Source: Paenibacillus chondroitinus NBRC 15376
Lineage (GTDB): Bacteria > Bacillota > Bacilli > Paenibacillales > NBRC-103111
NCBI RefSeq assembly: GCF_004000765.1
Contig: NZ_BILW01000001.1
Span: forward strand, 62,001-126,000
Length of the DNA stretch: 64,000 nucleotides
Direction of reading: 5' to 3'
Below are positions 1-8,468 of this stretch, one piece after another. Under the pieces are notes generated by a model, which was not told the origin of the DNA, did not search any database, and saw only the letters and a program-made list of their open reading frames with translations. How positions within the stretch are numbered: the first letter of the stretch is position 1; each line of letters opens with the position of its first letter. A program made the position numbers and the translations under genes.

Positions 1-201
1 AAAGGGTTTGATACGCAGACCAAGGACGGCCAATGGATGGACGAGTTTCTGCTTGAAAAATATCCGGACATCTATATGGGAGACGGGATCAAATGGAACT
101 TCTCTAAGTTTTTAATTGATCGTGAAGGTCAAGTCATAGAAAGATTCGAATCAACGGTGTTGCCTTCTGAAATTGACACTAAAATTGCATCGTTGTTGTA
201 G
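1..201 (+). CDS. Glutathione peroxidase family protein, C-terminal part (5' end outside window)
   Basis: The first 66 codons are open in frame 1 and stop at TAG 199-201. The translation contains GDGIKWNFSKFLIDREGQVI and a terminal RFEST block, which is the conserved C-terminal region of glutathione/thioredoxin peroxidases (the WNFxKFL motif carries the catalytic Trp and Asn). Such enzymes reduce hydroperoxides in the cytoplasm. The nucleophilic Cys/Sec region lies outside the window, so the catalytic residue cannot be checked. A hairpin terminator follows immediately. Confidence 0.88.
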   Translation, partial: KGFDTQTKDGQWMDEFLLEKYPDIYMGDGIKWNFSKFLIDREGQVIERFESTVLPSEIDTKIASLL

Positions 202-208
202 TATAACG

Positions 209-242
209 AAAGCCAGCAAACTTTTGAGTTTGCTGGCTTTTT
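209..242 (+). terminator. Rho-independent terminator after the peroxidase gene
   Basis: A 13-bp perfect stem (AAAGCCAGCAAAC / GTTTGCTGGCTTT) with a 6-nt loop is followed by a T run. Its position eight bases after the peroxidase stop makes it the terminator of that unit. It may also serve the convergent nitroreductase gene, since the stem has an A run on its other side. Confidence 0.9.
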
Positions 243-285
243 ATGCAAAATCAAACTTGTTTGAAACATTTTGATCTTACGGACG

Positions 286-948
286 TTACAGAATCCATTC
301 GGATACTTGCTCCATCGTTCTTCTTGTTTTATCACGCGGTTCTTTTGCCCGATAACCGAAAGCGACCATAACGCTTACTTCATACTCGTCGTCACCGAGT
401 AATCCCCGTCTTGCCAAAATTTCGTTGACACTATCAGGTACGAAGCCTTCGATCGGACAAGAATCGATTCCGATCATCGCCGCGGAAGTCATCATATTCC
501 CTAAAGCGATATAAGTTTGCTTAGAAGCCCAAGCTGTTCTCGCTTGTTCGTTATCGAGATGGAACGAATCGAAGAAATCGTGCCATGCTCCCACATTGTT
601 TCGCACCATTTCAGCGGGATATTTTTTAACTTTTGTCAGCTGTTCATAAATATATGGGGATTCCGGGACAAGTCCTTTACGAGCAAGAATAACGACCATG
701 TGACTCGCGGTAGGCAGTTGATTGTACGCGCCGTAAGCGAACGGCCGAAGCTCTTCCCTAAGTTCCGGATTTTGAACGACTAGAAATTTCCACGCCTCAA
801 GACCGTTGGAGCTAGGCGATAATCTCCCTGTTTCCAGGATAAACTGGAAATCGTCTTCGGATATTTTTTGGGTTGGGTCAAATGCTTTCGTTGCATGTCT
901 AAAATGATAGGCTTCCAGCACTTCTTTTTTTGTCGCGCTCGTATTCAT
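286..948 (-). CDS. NAD(P)H-dependent nitroreductase family protein
   Basis: The 220-residue product has the layout of FMN-dependent nitroreductases of the NfsB/YdgI type. There is an N-terminal RHATKAFDP block, then SPSSNGLEAWKFLVV (FMN phosphate-binding loop), a central IDSCPIEGF segment and a C-terminal GYRAKEPRDKTRR tail that contacts FMN. Members reduce nitroaromatics, quinones or enones with NAD(P)H. A purine-rich Shine-Dalgarno (AGGAAG) precedes the ATG. It is the last gene of a leftward operon, 31 bp after the MFS gene, which suggests a role in electrophile or drug stress (inference). The physiological substrate is unknown. Confidence 0.9.
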   Translation of the reverse strand: MNTSATKKEVLEAYHFRHATKAFDPTQKISEDDFQFILETGRLSPSSNGLEAWKFLVVQNPELREELRPFAYGAYNQLPTASHMVVILARKGLVPESPYIYEQLTKVKKYPAEMVRNNVGAWHDFFDSFHLDNEQARTAWASKQTYIALGNMMTSAAMIGIDSCPIEGFVPDSVNEILARRGLLGDDEYEVSVMVAFGYRAKEPRDKTRRTMEQVSEWIL

Positions 949-979
949 GTCGCTTCCTCCTTGGTATGGTTAACAATTT

Positions 980-2389
980 TTAAGCTTGCAGCAACGCTGC
1001 CTTTTTCTTTCTCAAGCTGAGTAAGGCCAGGAGCAAAGCGAATAATGCGAAGCAGCCGCCAACGACTAATGCTGTTTGAAATCCCGACAGCATAGCTTCG
1101 TTGGACGATGCATCGGTTGCCGAAGCCGTCACCGAGCTCGCGACCGTAGCCAGAATAGACAATCCGAGGCTGCCTCCTAGTTGCAAGAACGTATTTACGA
1201 TACCGCCTGCTACACCATGCTCCTCAAGTCGCACATCCCTTACGGAACCTACGATGATAGCCGTAAATCCGGCTGCTGTCGAGAGACCTAATAGAATGAA
1301 GACCGGTAAAATAAATGCAGCATAGACGCTGTCCATGGACATGGTGCTTAACCAGAACAAGCCGAGTGCATTAACGAGCTGCGAAACAATCAACAACATT
1401 TTCGCTCCGAATATACGCATGAAGTAAGGCGTAATTTGCGTGGCTAGAACGGACGATAAACCGAGCGGTAGAAAAGCCAAGCCCGTTATTAATGAAGAAT
1501 AGCCAAGCGCATGGAAATACAGAGTCGAGAAATAAATAAATGCGGTCATGAAGGAATACATTAAGAATCCGATAATATTCGATGATACCAGCGAACCGAT
1601 ACGGAACAACCGGAGTGGCATGAGCGGGTTTTTGGCGTATTTCTCGATGAAAACGAATCCGACCAGAATAAGCGATCCGACGATTAAGGTTACGATTTTC
1701 GTGGTCGACCAACTGCCATCGACATCAGGCATGGACAACCCGTATACGAGAATGAATATGCCTAACAGCACGGTAATTGCGCCGGGCAAGTCAATGGATT
1801 GCTTGTTCTTTTGCTCCATCGGCCGTTCTTTAACAAACACTAACCCGATTATGATCGCAATCCCGAGCGGGACGTTCAAGAAAAACAAGGATCGCCAACC
1901 GAGCGAGTCTGTCAGCAACCCGCCAACGATTGATCCCGCAGCGAAGCCGCCCGAACCTAATGCGCCGAAGATAGCAAAAGCTTTATTCCGTTGCGCGCCT
2001 TCTGGAATCGACGTACTGATCAACGACATGGCCGCAGGAATAGAAAGCGCCGCGCCGATCCCTTGAATCGCCCTGCTCGCAATGAGCCAAACCGGATTCA
2101 TCGCGAATCCGCCGGCGAGCGAAGCAGCCGCGAAAATCGCTAAACCGAGCGTTAACACGCGTTTCCTCCCGATCAAATCGCTTGCACGTCCGCCGATAAG
2201 CAGAAAACAAGCGAAGGTGAGGACATATGACGTGACGATCCACTGTAAACTATTTGTATTCATATGCAGCGCCGATTGGATCGCCGGTAACGCCACGGTC
2301 ACCGTGGAAGAATTCATGACTTCCAAAAATTGCGCAAGACATACTAAAATCAATAACAACATATTCGCTTTAGAAATCCGATCACCCAC
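980..2389 (-). CDS. MFS multidrug exporter, DHA2 (14-TM, EmrB/QacA-like) type
   Basis: The product has 469 residues and about 14 hydrophobic segments. An MFS motif A of the form GGRASDLIGRKR follows the second helix, and the N terminus (FLEVMNSSTVTVALP) is typical of the DHA2 drug:H+ antiporters, whose first helix carries an acidic residue (here E). This family expels lipophilic cations and drugs across the cytoplasmic membrane. The start lies only 4 bp after the stop of the upstream DsbA-like gene, so translational coupling is likely. The neighbouring redox enzymes and divergent TetR gene suggest induction by a toxic compound; the substrate cannot be predicted. Confidence 0.9.
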   Translation of the reverse strand: MGDRISKANMLLLILVCLAQFLEVMNSSTVTVALPAIQSALHMNTNSLQWIVTSYVLTFACFLLIGGRASDLIGRKRVLTLGLAIFAAASLAGGFAMNPVWLIASRAIQGIGAALSIPAAMSLISTSIPEGAQRNKAFAIFGALGSGGFAAGSIVGGLLTDSLGWRSLFFLNVPLGIAIIIGLVFVKERPMEQKNKQSIDLPGAITVLLGIFILVYGLSMPDVDGSWSTTKIVTLIVGSLILVGFVFIEKYAKNPLMPLRLFRIGSLVSSNIIGFLMYSFMTAFIYFSTLYFHALGYSSLITGLAFLPLGLSSVLATQITPYFMRIFGAKMLLIVSQLVNALGLFWLSTMSMDSVYAAFILPVFILLGLSTAAGFTAIIVGSVRDVRLEEHGVAGGIVNTFLQLGGSLGLSILATVASSVTASATDASSNEAMLSGFQTALVVGGCFALFALLLALLSLRKKKAALLQA

Positions 2390-2393
2390 GTAA

Positions 2394-3140
2394 TTAACCC
2401 TCCTCTTTTCGTTTATTTAATTCTTGGTGCTCCACTGCGCATGAACCGTCTAGGCAGGCGAGCTCTTCCGTATCCCCAGCTGCGGAACGAAATTGAACGA
2501 CGGGATGCTCCTCCGCCCAAGCTTTCTCTAGCGCCTCGACAAATACTTCTTTCGTCTGCGCCCCAGAGATGGCGTATTTTCCATTCATTAAGAAATAAGG
2601 CACGCCTCGAACACCTAACTTCTGAGCTTTAAGCTCGTCCGCTCTTACCTCGGCGGCGTATTGCTCGCTGTCTAGCATCGCGGCTGTCTCAGCAGCGTCC
2701 AATCCGACTTCCACGGCAATCATCACGAGTGTATTCGCGTCCCCGATATGCAAGGAATCGGTAAAGTAGGCTTTGTACAACCGTTCCAACAATTCGTTCG
2801 TTTTTCCGAATTGCGCCGAATAATGAAGTAGACGGTGCGCACTAAATGTATTCGTGTGTATCGCAGTATCATAATTGAACGTCAAACCGTCTAGTTCTGC
2901 ACGCTTTGAGATATCATCATGTACAGCTTTCATATGTGCTCTCGTCGATCCGAATTTCTTGGCGGATAGCCCATAAATATCATCGTTTATGTGAACCGCC
3001 ATGTGCGGATCAAGTTCAAAGCTGCGATATACAATTTCCACTGAATCGCGATGCTCGAACTTTTTTAACCCTTCTTCAAACTTCCGTTTTCCTATATAGC
3101 AATATGGACACACAATATCCGTCCAGACCTCTATCTTCAT
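2394..3140 (-). CDS. DsbA family (FrnE-like) oxidoreductase
   Basis: The 248-residue protein has a thioredoxin-fold N terminus with a CPYC redox motif (Cys11, Cys14), an all-helical insert and a cis-Pro loop (RGVPYF). This is the arrangement of the cytoplasmic FrnE/2-hydroxychromene-2-carboxylate isomerase branch of DsbA. There is no signal peptide, so it acts in the cytosol. FrnE proteins are disulfide oxidoreductases linked to oxidative stress resistance in other bacteria. It sits between the Gfo/Idh gene upstream (83 bp) and the MFS gene downstream (4 bp). It may handle disulfide stress caused by the same electrophile (inference). Confidence 0.9.
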   Translation of the reverse strand: MKIEVWTDIVCPYCYIGKRKFEEGLKKFEHRDSVEIVYRSFELDPHMAVHINDDIYGLSAKKFGSTRAHMKAVHDDISKRAELDGLTFNYDTAIHTNTFSAHRLLHYSAQFGKTNELLERLYKAYFTDSLHIGDANTLVMIAVEVGLDAAETAAMLDSEQYAAEVRADELKAQKLGVRGVPYFLMNGKYAISGAQTKEVFVEALEKAWAEEHPVVQFRSAAGDTEELACLDGSCAVEHQELNKRKEEG

Positions 3141-3171
3141 GGATTTCTCCCGCTTTCTGGATGTTTTTTTG

Positions 3172-3202
3172 CCGGAAAGGAGAAATACTCTCTCCTCTCC
3201 GG
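3172..3202. repeat. Inverted repeat in the gap between Gfo/Idh and dsbA-like genes
   Basis: CCGGAAAGGAG (3172-3182) and CTCCTCTCCGG (3192-3202) pair over 10 of 11 positions around a 9-nt loop. On the minus strand, the direction of the operon, the stem is followed by an A run and not a T run, so it is not a normal terminator. It could stabilise or process the operon mRNA between its first and second genes (inference). Confidence 0.5.
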
Positions 3203-3223
3203 TTGCATCTTACTCGTTATGTT

Positions 3224-4381
3224 TTAATGAGATGTCGTGTTCGTTTCATTCACTTTTTGCTCGACGCCGGTACGGGAAGCCGTCATGATCGTGTCATATA
3301 ACCGGTGGCGTTTGAGAGCATGAGCGAAGTCCGGCGTTTCAGTCGTGCCTTCGCGAAGATCTTTAGCCAAGCTCGCGTAAAATTTCCCGATGTTGCTTGA
3401 TCTTGCCGGCCCTTCGGGAATCGATTCAATATCTTCGGTGTATTGGCTTGGAATGACGATCTCGCCGAGCGTCTTGTCTTCGCCTTTGCCGCCCCTCAAT
3501 TTCAGCTCGGTATTTTGCATATTTCCGTTGAAATCGGCGGTGATGACAAGCTCGCCGTCTGTGCCGATGATCTCCCAACGCAAGTCGAAGTCCCGCGAAG
3601 TTCCGCTGCGGTATAAGGTTGTCGCTAACACGCCACTTTCAAGCGTGCCGATTATGGCCATGTGATCCGGAGCCGTCACTTTAAGTGTCGTCCCATTATC
3701 CGCGATTTGAACTTCCGGGTGACGGACTTCAAGCTTCGCGGACACGTTATCGTAATCGCCGAGCACGTAATTTAGCCCGTCGATGGCGTGAAGTCCTGCG
3801 GACGCCAACATGGTCGCACCGGCATTCACGTCGTACGTATAAGCGAATTTTTGGATCGTAACGGGTTCCCAGATCAAGGCTGTACCAGATAATGTAGTTG
3901 CGAGCACGTTGCCGATATAGCCTTGAGTGATCAAATCGCGGGCGTGTTGGATTGCCGGAGAGTAACGCGCCTGCAAGCCAATAAACGTCCGAACGCCAGC
4001 CTCCTTAGCACGGTTCACCAAGTCTTGCGCCTGTTCCGTGGACATGCCAAGAGGCCATTCGCTGTATACCATTTTGCCTGCTTCAATAGCAGCTCGCGCG
4101 ATATCGTAATGGTATTGCACATTAATAGCGATCACGACAAGGTCTACGTCAGGATGCTGAATCAAATCCTGGTAATTATCGAATCCAGGAACACCGAACG
4201 CTTCGGCAGCCGCTTCTGCGGATTCGCGGTTGCTCGTGCTCACCGCAACCAGTTGGAAGTCCGGCAACGCTTGAACCGCCGGAATGTGCGCTGCGACAGC
4301 CCACCCTGGGTTGGACGGACTTGCTCCGATAATACCTACACCGATTTTCTTATGATTGGCTTGCTGTTGATGATTGGACAT
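3224..4381 (-). CDS. Gfo/Idh/MocA family oxidoreductase
   Basis: The 385-residue protein starts with a Rossmann fold (GVGIIGASPSNPGW dinucleotide loop) and continues with the Gfo/Idh C-terminal alpha/beta domain. The usual EKP motif reads EWPLG (around residue 113), a variant also found in the Gal80-like sub-branch. Typical members oxidise or reduce sugars and polyols with NAD(P); Gal80-like members can be ligand-binding proteins without catalysis. It is the first gene of the leftward operon and diverges from tetR across a 198-bp regulatory gap. Its substrate is not predictable from sequence. Confidence 0.85.
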   Translation of the reverse strand: MSNHQQQANHKKIGVGIIGASPSNPGWAVAAHIPAVQALPDFQLVAVSTSNRESAEAAAEAFGVPGFDNYQDLIQHPDVDLVVIAINVQYHYDIARAAIEAGKMVYSEWPLGMSTEQAQDLVNRAKEAGVRTFIGLQARYSPAIQHARDLITQGYIGNVLATTLSGTALIWEPVTIQKFAYTYDVNAGATMLASAGLHAIDGLNYVLGDYDNVSAKLEVRHPEVQIADNGTTLKVTAPDHMAIIGTLESGVLATTLYRSGTSRDFDLRWEIIGTDGELVITADFNGNMQNTELKLRGGKGEDKTLGEIVIPSQYTEDIESIPEGPARSSNIGKFYASLAKDLREGTTETPDFAHALKRHRLYDTIMTASRTGVEQKVNETNTTSH

Positions 4382-4522
4382 TGTAGTTCCTCCTCTAATC
4401 TAATTGGCAATCGCGAACCTTCCCTAACGATATTGACCCACCTGTACAAGATGGATAAGATATGTTCTAATAAGAGTTATTCGAGCTCGTTAGTGGACTG
4501 CGGTCCGCTTGTTAAACAATAT

Positions 4523-4542
4523 AACCGGAACGTGGTCCGGTT
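4523..4542. promoter_or_regulatory. Palindromic operator, probably for the adjacent TetR regulator
   Basis: A perfect inverted repeat, AACCGGA-N6-TCCGGTT, lies 38 bp before the tetR start and in the only gap shared by tetR and the divergent four-gene operon. Size and placement fit TetR-family operators, which are usually short palindromes overlapping divergent promoters. Binding by this regulator is inferred. Confidence 0.6.
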
Positions 4543-4579
4543 GTCAAATGGATAATATTAAAAAATGGGGGGAAATCTA

Positions 4580-5185
4580 ATGTTGGAGAAAAACCTTCGC
4601 AAAGATGCGGAAATACGCAGACAAGTCATTTTAGAAAAGGCAGCTGCTTTATTCGCTGAATATGGGGTCGAGCATGTCAGCATGCGTCAGATCGCCCGAG
4701 AAGCTGGAGTCGGTCAAGGCACACTTTACCGAAGCTATAACAACAAAGGGGAATTGTGCTGGGATCTCATCGGCGAAAGCTGCAACCAGAACTACGATCG
4801 GATCCAATCATTTTTAGGAGACCATACTTCCAGCCCGATTAAAGATCGTTTGGAAACCGTACTTCTGTATCATTTGGAGTCGCTTGAGACGCATTCTCCC
4901 GTTCTTGCAGCCATCCAGGCGAACAGTGGCGGTGATGAGCAGCAAAACGTTCCTTTCTATTCAGAGCATTACGAATCCATTCATTCCGTTATCGTCCAAT
5001 TATTGAACGAGGTCGCGAAGAATACCGAGAACCTCGCCCTCGATCCTGTTTTTACGGCAGATGCCATCATGGCGATATTGCGTCCTGATGTTTATATTTT
5101 CCAAAGGCAGCATCGCGGTTATTCACCAGAAGAGATTAAAAACAAGCTCTTTCACGTGTTTATTGAGCCGCTCTTCCATAAGTGA
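4580..5185 (+). CDS. TetR/AcrR family transcriptional regulator
   Basis: The start at 4580 is preferred over 4565 because GGGGGGAA lies just ahead of it, giving 201 residues. An N-terminal helix-turn-helix (about residues 25-60: AALFAEYGVEHVSMRQIA, then GQGTLYRSYNNKGEL) is followed by a helical ligand-binding domain with a short Trp/Tyr-containing end. It diverges from the oxidoreductase/exporter operon and most likely represses both directions through the palindrome upstream. The ligand is unknown; family members usually respond to small hydrophobic or electrophilic compounds. Confidence 0.9.
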   Translation: MLEKNLRKDAEIRRQVILEKAAALFAEYGVEHVSMRQIAREAGVGQGTLYRSYNNKGELCWDLIGESCNQNYDRIQSFLGDHTSSPIKDRLETVLLYHLESLETHSPVLAAIQANSGGDEQQNVPFYSEHYESIHSVIVQLLNEVAKNTENLALDPVFTADAIMAILRPDVYIFQRQHRGYSPEEIKNKLFHVFIEPLFHK

Positions 5186-5216
5186 TGAACATGGTATTGC
5201 TTTTAAAACGCAAAAA

Positions 5217-5247
5217 AACAGCCAGCTACGCAAAGTAGGCGGCTGTT
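5217..5247 (-). terminator. Hairpin between tetR and the MFS gene
   Basis: AACAGCC and GGCTGTT pair around an inner imperfect stem, with a seven-A run on the left side. Read on the minus strand this is a hairpin followed by T residues. It could stop leakage from the leftward MFS gene; for tetR it lacks a T run. Confidence 0.5.
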
Positions 5248-5328
5248 CTATGTCTGGCCAAATACCAACTCCTGCTGTGGCAGTTCTAAGGACGAAAAAT
5301 AGCCGCCAGGTTGTGTGAAAGGTAAAAC

Positions 5329-5368
5329 AAATCCCGCCCGAGCGGAGTCACTCCATCGGGCGGGATTT
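5329..5368. terminator. Bidirectional terminator between tetR and MFS exporter
   Basis: A 13-bp perfect stem (AAATCCCGCCCGA / TCGGGCGGGATTT) with a 14-nt loop has A residues on one side and T residues on the other. It lies between two convergent genes, so it can end transcription from both. Confidence 0.8.
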
Positions 5369-5415
5369 CTATTAGAAACGAAGGTTGAAGGATAAGAAGA
5401 AGGAATGAAACGAAC

Positions 5416-6606
5416 TCATCCTTTTTCAAAGGACGGACTACTCGTTACTTGTGCGCCAAGGAGACGTCGCGATAACAGAAAGGCATAGGCCAGAAAGGCT
5501 ACCACGATAAAACCATACAACAAGTAATAGCCGCCGATACGATAAAACAGGCTGCCTACGATCGGGCTGAGAGCCATTCCCATATATCGGAAAAGGTTGT
5601 ACGCTCCAACAGCGGTCGCACGGTTTTTCGTGAACGCTCCGGTCAGCAGCGTGGTTTGCACCGGAAGCGAGAGTCCGAGAAATAAGCCAAATAAAATAAT
5701 GCCAACCAACAGCCATGGTAAAGAAATTGCGTAGAAGATCAGGAAAAACAGTATTGAAATTGCATTTAAATAAGTCGTCAGAACGAGCAGCTTTTCCCCT
5801 TCAATCCTTGTTTGAATTTTCCCGCCCAAATAACTGCCAACCACGATGCCAAGCGACATCGGCAGAAAGACAAGCCCCTTTTGCTCAGCTGACAAGCCGT
5901 AACGCTCGGTTAAAATATTCGGTAAGAAGACCAGGAAATAATAAAACGCGTAATATTGAATGAACCCAAGATAGATGATGGACGATCCGATTCGATTCTG
6001 AAGAATGCCTGCAAAATCCCGCAGTTGAAAGCGCCCGCCTTCGATGTTGTCCGGCTTCGTTTCTTTCAAATAAAGGTAGTTGAAAACCAACACAAGCATC
6101 CCCGTTGCCGCAAGCGCGAGAAATACGGAATGAAAATTGAACAGTCCGCTTAGGAAGCCGCCGATGACCGGCCCAAGCACAGGGCCTAACGAAACCAGCA
6201 TTTGAAAGGTTCCCATCGCTTGGCCGCGTTCTCTTCCTTCGAATAAATCGCTGATGACCGTAACGGCCACGACAGATCCCGCAGCGATGCCGATCGCCTG
6301 CAGTGCTCGGAAGACCAGCAGCAGCACTATCGTGTCAGAGAAGAAACAACCAACCGAAGCGATAACATACAAGGTTATTCCGAAAAGCATGACTTTGCGG
6401 CGCCCCTTTAAATCCGTGAGCGGACCATAAATCACCTGCATCATGGCAAGAAATAAGGTGAACACGGAAATCGTCAAGTTGACGACGAATGCGGTGGAGT
6501 GGAGCTGACTGGCAACCTCGGGTAACACCGGAGTGTAAATAGTTTGCGTGAACGGTCCAAGAAATGCAGCAAACGCAACAAGGTAAACAACGAATTTACG
6601 ATTCAT
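5416..6606 (-). CDS. MFS transporter, DHA1 type (Bcr/EmrD-like drug exporter)
   Basis: The chosen ATG at 6606 has AAAGGA nine bases ahead; a start 12 codons upstream has no ribosome site. The 396-residue protein has about 12 hydrophobic helices, motif A (GPLTDLKGRRKVM) after helix 2 and a motif C-like glycine-rich helix 5 (LGPVLGPVIGGFLSG), which marks drug:H+ antiporters. It diverges from a LysR gene across a short gap with an inverted repeat, so it is the likely target of that regulator. The exported compound is unknown. Confidence 0.88.
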   Translation of the reverse strand: MNRKFVVYLVAFAAFLGPFTQTIYTPVLPEVASQLHSTAFVVNLTISVFTLFLAMMQVIYGPLTDLKGRRKVMLFGITLYVIASVGCFFSDTIVLLLVFRALQAIGIAAGSVVAVTVISDLFEGRERGQAMGTFQMLVSLGPVLGPVIGGFLSGLFNFHSVFLALAATGMLVLVFNYLYLKETKPDNIEGGRFQLRDFAGILQNRIGSSIIYLGFIQYYAFYYFLVFLPNILTERYGLSAEQKGLVFLPMSLGIVVGSYLGGKIQTRIEGEKLLVLTTYLNAISILFFLIFYAISLPWLLVGIILFGLFLGLSLPVQTTLLTGAFTKNRATAVGAYNLFRYMGMALSPIVGSLFYRIGGYYLLYGFIVVAFLAYAFLLSRRLLGAQVTSSPSFEKG

Positions 6607-6648
6607 GACGCTCAATCCTTTCTTTGGAATCCCTATTGTCATCGTACT

Positions 6649-6688
6649 TGAAATGAATTATTTATTCCAATGCATTTCATGCTATAAT
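6649..6688 (+). promoter_or_regulatory. Divergent promoter with TGAAATG/CATTTCA inverted repeat and -10 box
   Basis: TGAAATG (6649-6655) and CATTTCA (6673-6679) form an inverted repeat between the MFS and lysR genes. A consensus TATAAT (6683-6688) follows in the lysR direction, 36 bp before its ATG. LysR proteins usually bind such dyads next to their own promoter, so autoregulation with control of the MFS gene is likely (inference). Confidence 0.55.
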
Positions 6689-6723
6689 CTCATTGATTAG
6701 AAGGAATGAATGAGGTGTACGGA

Positions 6724-7614
6724 ATGGAACTTCTTCAACTGCACTATTTTCTCGCGGTCGCTCGTTCAGAGCATGTGACCGAAGCTGCCCGGAAACTGCA
6801 CGTCACACAATCGTCATTAAGCAAAACGATTCAACGCCTGGAGGAAGATTTAGGCGTCTTGCTATTCGATCGAATCGGCAGGAAGTTGCAATTAAACGAG
6901 TTCGGAAGAAGATTTCTTCGGCGTGCAGAAAGGGCTTTGTTCGAATTGGAGCAGGGGAAGCAGGAGCTCAGCGATTTATCCAGCCCCGATCATGGCGCAC
7001 TTGAATTAGGAGTAACCAGCGCAAGCGTATTACCCGACATTCTTCGGAAGTATCGAAAAAAGCGGCCGAATATTCAATTTCATGTCCAAATGCTGACTAC
7101 ACAAGAAATGATTATGCTACTGGAGCGAGGTGAGGTCGATTATTGCTTGTCCTCGCCTCCTGTTGAACGGGATGAGATCGAATGTCAAGTCGTCTTCATC
7201 GACCCTATCCTTGTTGCCGTTCCGATGGGGCATCGGCTGGCGGAGCGAAGCAGCGTATCTTTGAGCGAGCTGAAGAATGAATGGTTTGTCGGGCTAAAGG
7301 TTGGCTACGGTACGCGTGATTTAATGGACCCCGTGTGCAAATCGGTTGGATTCACCCCTCATTATGTGTACGAAGGGGATGAACCGGCAAGGCTGGTCAA
7401 TCTGGTGGAAGCCGAAATTGGCATAGCTTTCATACCAAGCACGGCTAGAAATGATCGAGCACAAATCAAATATTTGCAAGTAGAGACACACGAAGTGGTG
7501 CGGAAAATCGCATTATTGTGGCATAAGAGTCGTTACATATCACCGGCAGCTCTGGATTTTCATGAGGTTGTTGTTGAATATTTTGAGGGTTTATCCAAAG
7601 AGACCCAACTATGA
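6724..7614 (+). CDS. LysR family transcriptional regulator
   Basis: The start at 6724 (MELLQLHYF) is chosen because GAGGT lies at proper distance; the ATG at 6706 sits directly on its purine stretch. The 296-residue product has the LysR winged helix (AARKLHVTQSSLSKTIQRLE, residues about 20-40) and a periplasmic-binding-like effector domain. It diverges from an MFS exporter and precedes the racemase-family gene by 15 bp, so it may be co-transcribed with that gene and control the exporter. Confidence 0.9.
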   Translation: MELLQLHYFLAVARSEHVTEAARKLHVTQSSLSKTIQRLEEDLGVLLFDRIGRKLQLNEFGRRFLRRAERALFELEQGKQELSDLSSPDHGALELGVTSASVLPDILRKYRKKRPNIQFHVQMLTTQEMIMLLERGEVDYCLSSPPVERDEIECQVVFIDPILVAVPMGHRLAERSSVSLSELKNEWFVGLKVGYGTRDLMDPVCKSVGFTPHYVYEGDEPARLVNLVEAEIGIAFIPSTARNDRAQIKYLQVETHEVVRKIALLWHKSRYISPAALDFHEVVVEYFEGLSKETQL

Positions 7615-7629
7615 GATGAGGTGTTAGCT

Positions 7630-8334
7630 ATGAAAACGATAGGACTGATAGGTGGAATGAGTTGGGAATCATCCTTGCTTTATTACCAAATTATCAATCA
7701 ACGTGTAAAGGAAAAGCTAGGTGGGCATCATTCCGCAAAAAGCCTAATGTATTCGGTGGATTTTCACGAAATCAAGACGCTGCAACATGAAGGAAAATGG
7801 GATGAAGCTACAAACATCATGATGGAATCAGCTCAAAAACTCGAAGCAGGTGGTGCAGATTTCATCGTCATATGTACGAATACGATGCACAAGATGGCAA
7901 AAGAAGTAGAAGAATCGGTATCCATCCCCTTACTGCATATTGCTGACGCAACGGCAAGGGAAATTGTCAAATGTGGCATAAAAAAAGTCGCTTTACTAGG
8001 AACTGCTTTTACGATGGAACAAGCTTTTTATAAGGGTAGACTTACTGAAAAGTTTGGACTCCAAGTAATCGTTCCAGATGAAGCAGACAGGAAGATTGTA
8101 CATGATATTATCTACGAGGAACTTTGTCTTGGCATCATGAATGAAAATTCGAAACAGTCCTACTTGGCGATAATCTCTCGTCTTGTCCAAGATGGGGCGG
8201 AAGCGGTCATCCTCGGCTGCACGGAAATCACTCTGTTAATATCTCAATCGGACTGCAAAGTTCCTATATTCGATACAACGAAAATCCATGCGGAATATGC
8301 CGTAGATTTTGCAATTAGTAATAAATGTATATAA
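7630..8334 (+). CDS. Aspartate/glutamate racemase family protein
   Basis: The ATG at 7630 follows GAGGTG at good spacing. The 234-residue protein starts with GLIGGMSWESS and has two conserved catalytic cysteines, Cys82 in CTNTMHKM and Cys197 in GCTEI, the pair used for two-base racemisation in the Asp/Glu/hydantoin racemase superfamily. It resembles the YgeA/RacX branch, whose members racemise various amino acids and not only aspartate. The gene lies 15 bp after the LysR gene and is probably in the same transcript. Substrate specificity cannot be read from sequence. Confidence 0.9.
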   Translation: MKTIGLIGGMSWESSLLYYQIINQRVKEKLGGHHSAKSLMYSVDFHEIKTLQHEGKWDEATNIMMESAQKLEAGGADFIVICTNTMHKMAKEVEESVSIPLLHIADATAREIVKCGIKKVALLGTAFTMEQAFYKGRLTEKFGLQVIVPDEADRKIVHDIIYEELCLGIMNENSKQSYLAIISRLVQDGAEAVILGCTEITLLISQSDCKVPIFDTTKIHAEYAVDFAISNKCI

Positions 8335-8370
8335 CTAAATTATACGGGTCTATTCCCGACAGATATCGCT

Positions 8371-8376
8371 TATAAT
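8371..8376 (+). promoter_or_regulatory. Predicted -10 box of the leader-ABC exporter unit
   Basis: A consensus TATAAT stands 33 bp before the leader peptide ATG. No clear -35 box is found at 17 bp, so the promoter may be weak or assisted. It would start an RNA with about 150 nt of leader before the transporter. Confidence 0.45.
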
Positions 8377-8408
8377 CAAAGCATCAATGAATAGAGGAGG
8401 CATTTTAC

Positions 8409-8468
8409 ATGGAAAACTTAACGATTTATATCACCGTACCAACATCTAAGGGTGGAGCCCTTACTTAA
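8409..8468 (+). CDS. Leader peptide MENLTIYITVPTSKGGALT ahead of the ABC exporter
   Basis: The 19-codon ORF has an excellent ribosome site (GAGGAGG, 8394-8400) and ends 61 bp before the exporter ATG. It has no homology that I recognise, as expected for a regulatory leader. The last third (AAGGGTG, 8448-8454) can pair either locally with CCCTT (8458-8462) or with CACCCTT (8484-8490). Translation of this ORF would therefore decide which downstream structure forms. The arrangement recalls bmrB-bmrCD of Bacillus subtilis, where a translated leader controls a drug ABC transporter; the analogy is inferred. Confidence 0.7.
   Translation: MENLTIYITVPTSKGGALT

Noticed and set aside
129..335. Minus-strand frame of 68 codons across the peroxidase terminator
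   Set aside because: Spans a strong terminator hairpin and two real gene ends; no ribosome site.
1548..2066. Plus-strand frame of 172 codons
   Set aside because: Antisense shadow of the DHA2 exporter; Pro/Asn/Lys-rich translation with no recognisable pattern.
3923..4555. Plus-strand frame of 210 codons
   Set aside because: It is antisense to the well-supported Gfo/Idh gene and passes through the TetR operator region; no family match.
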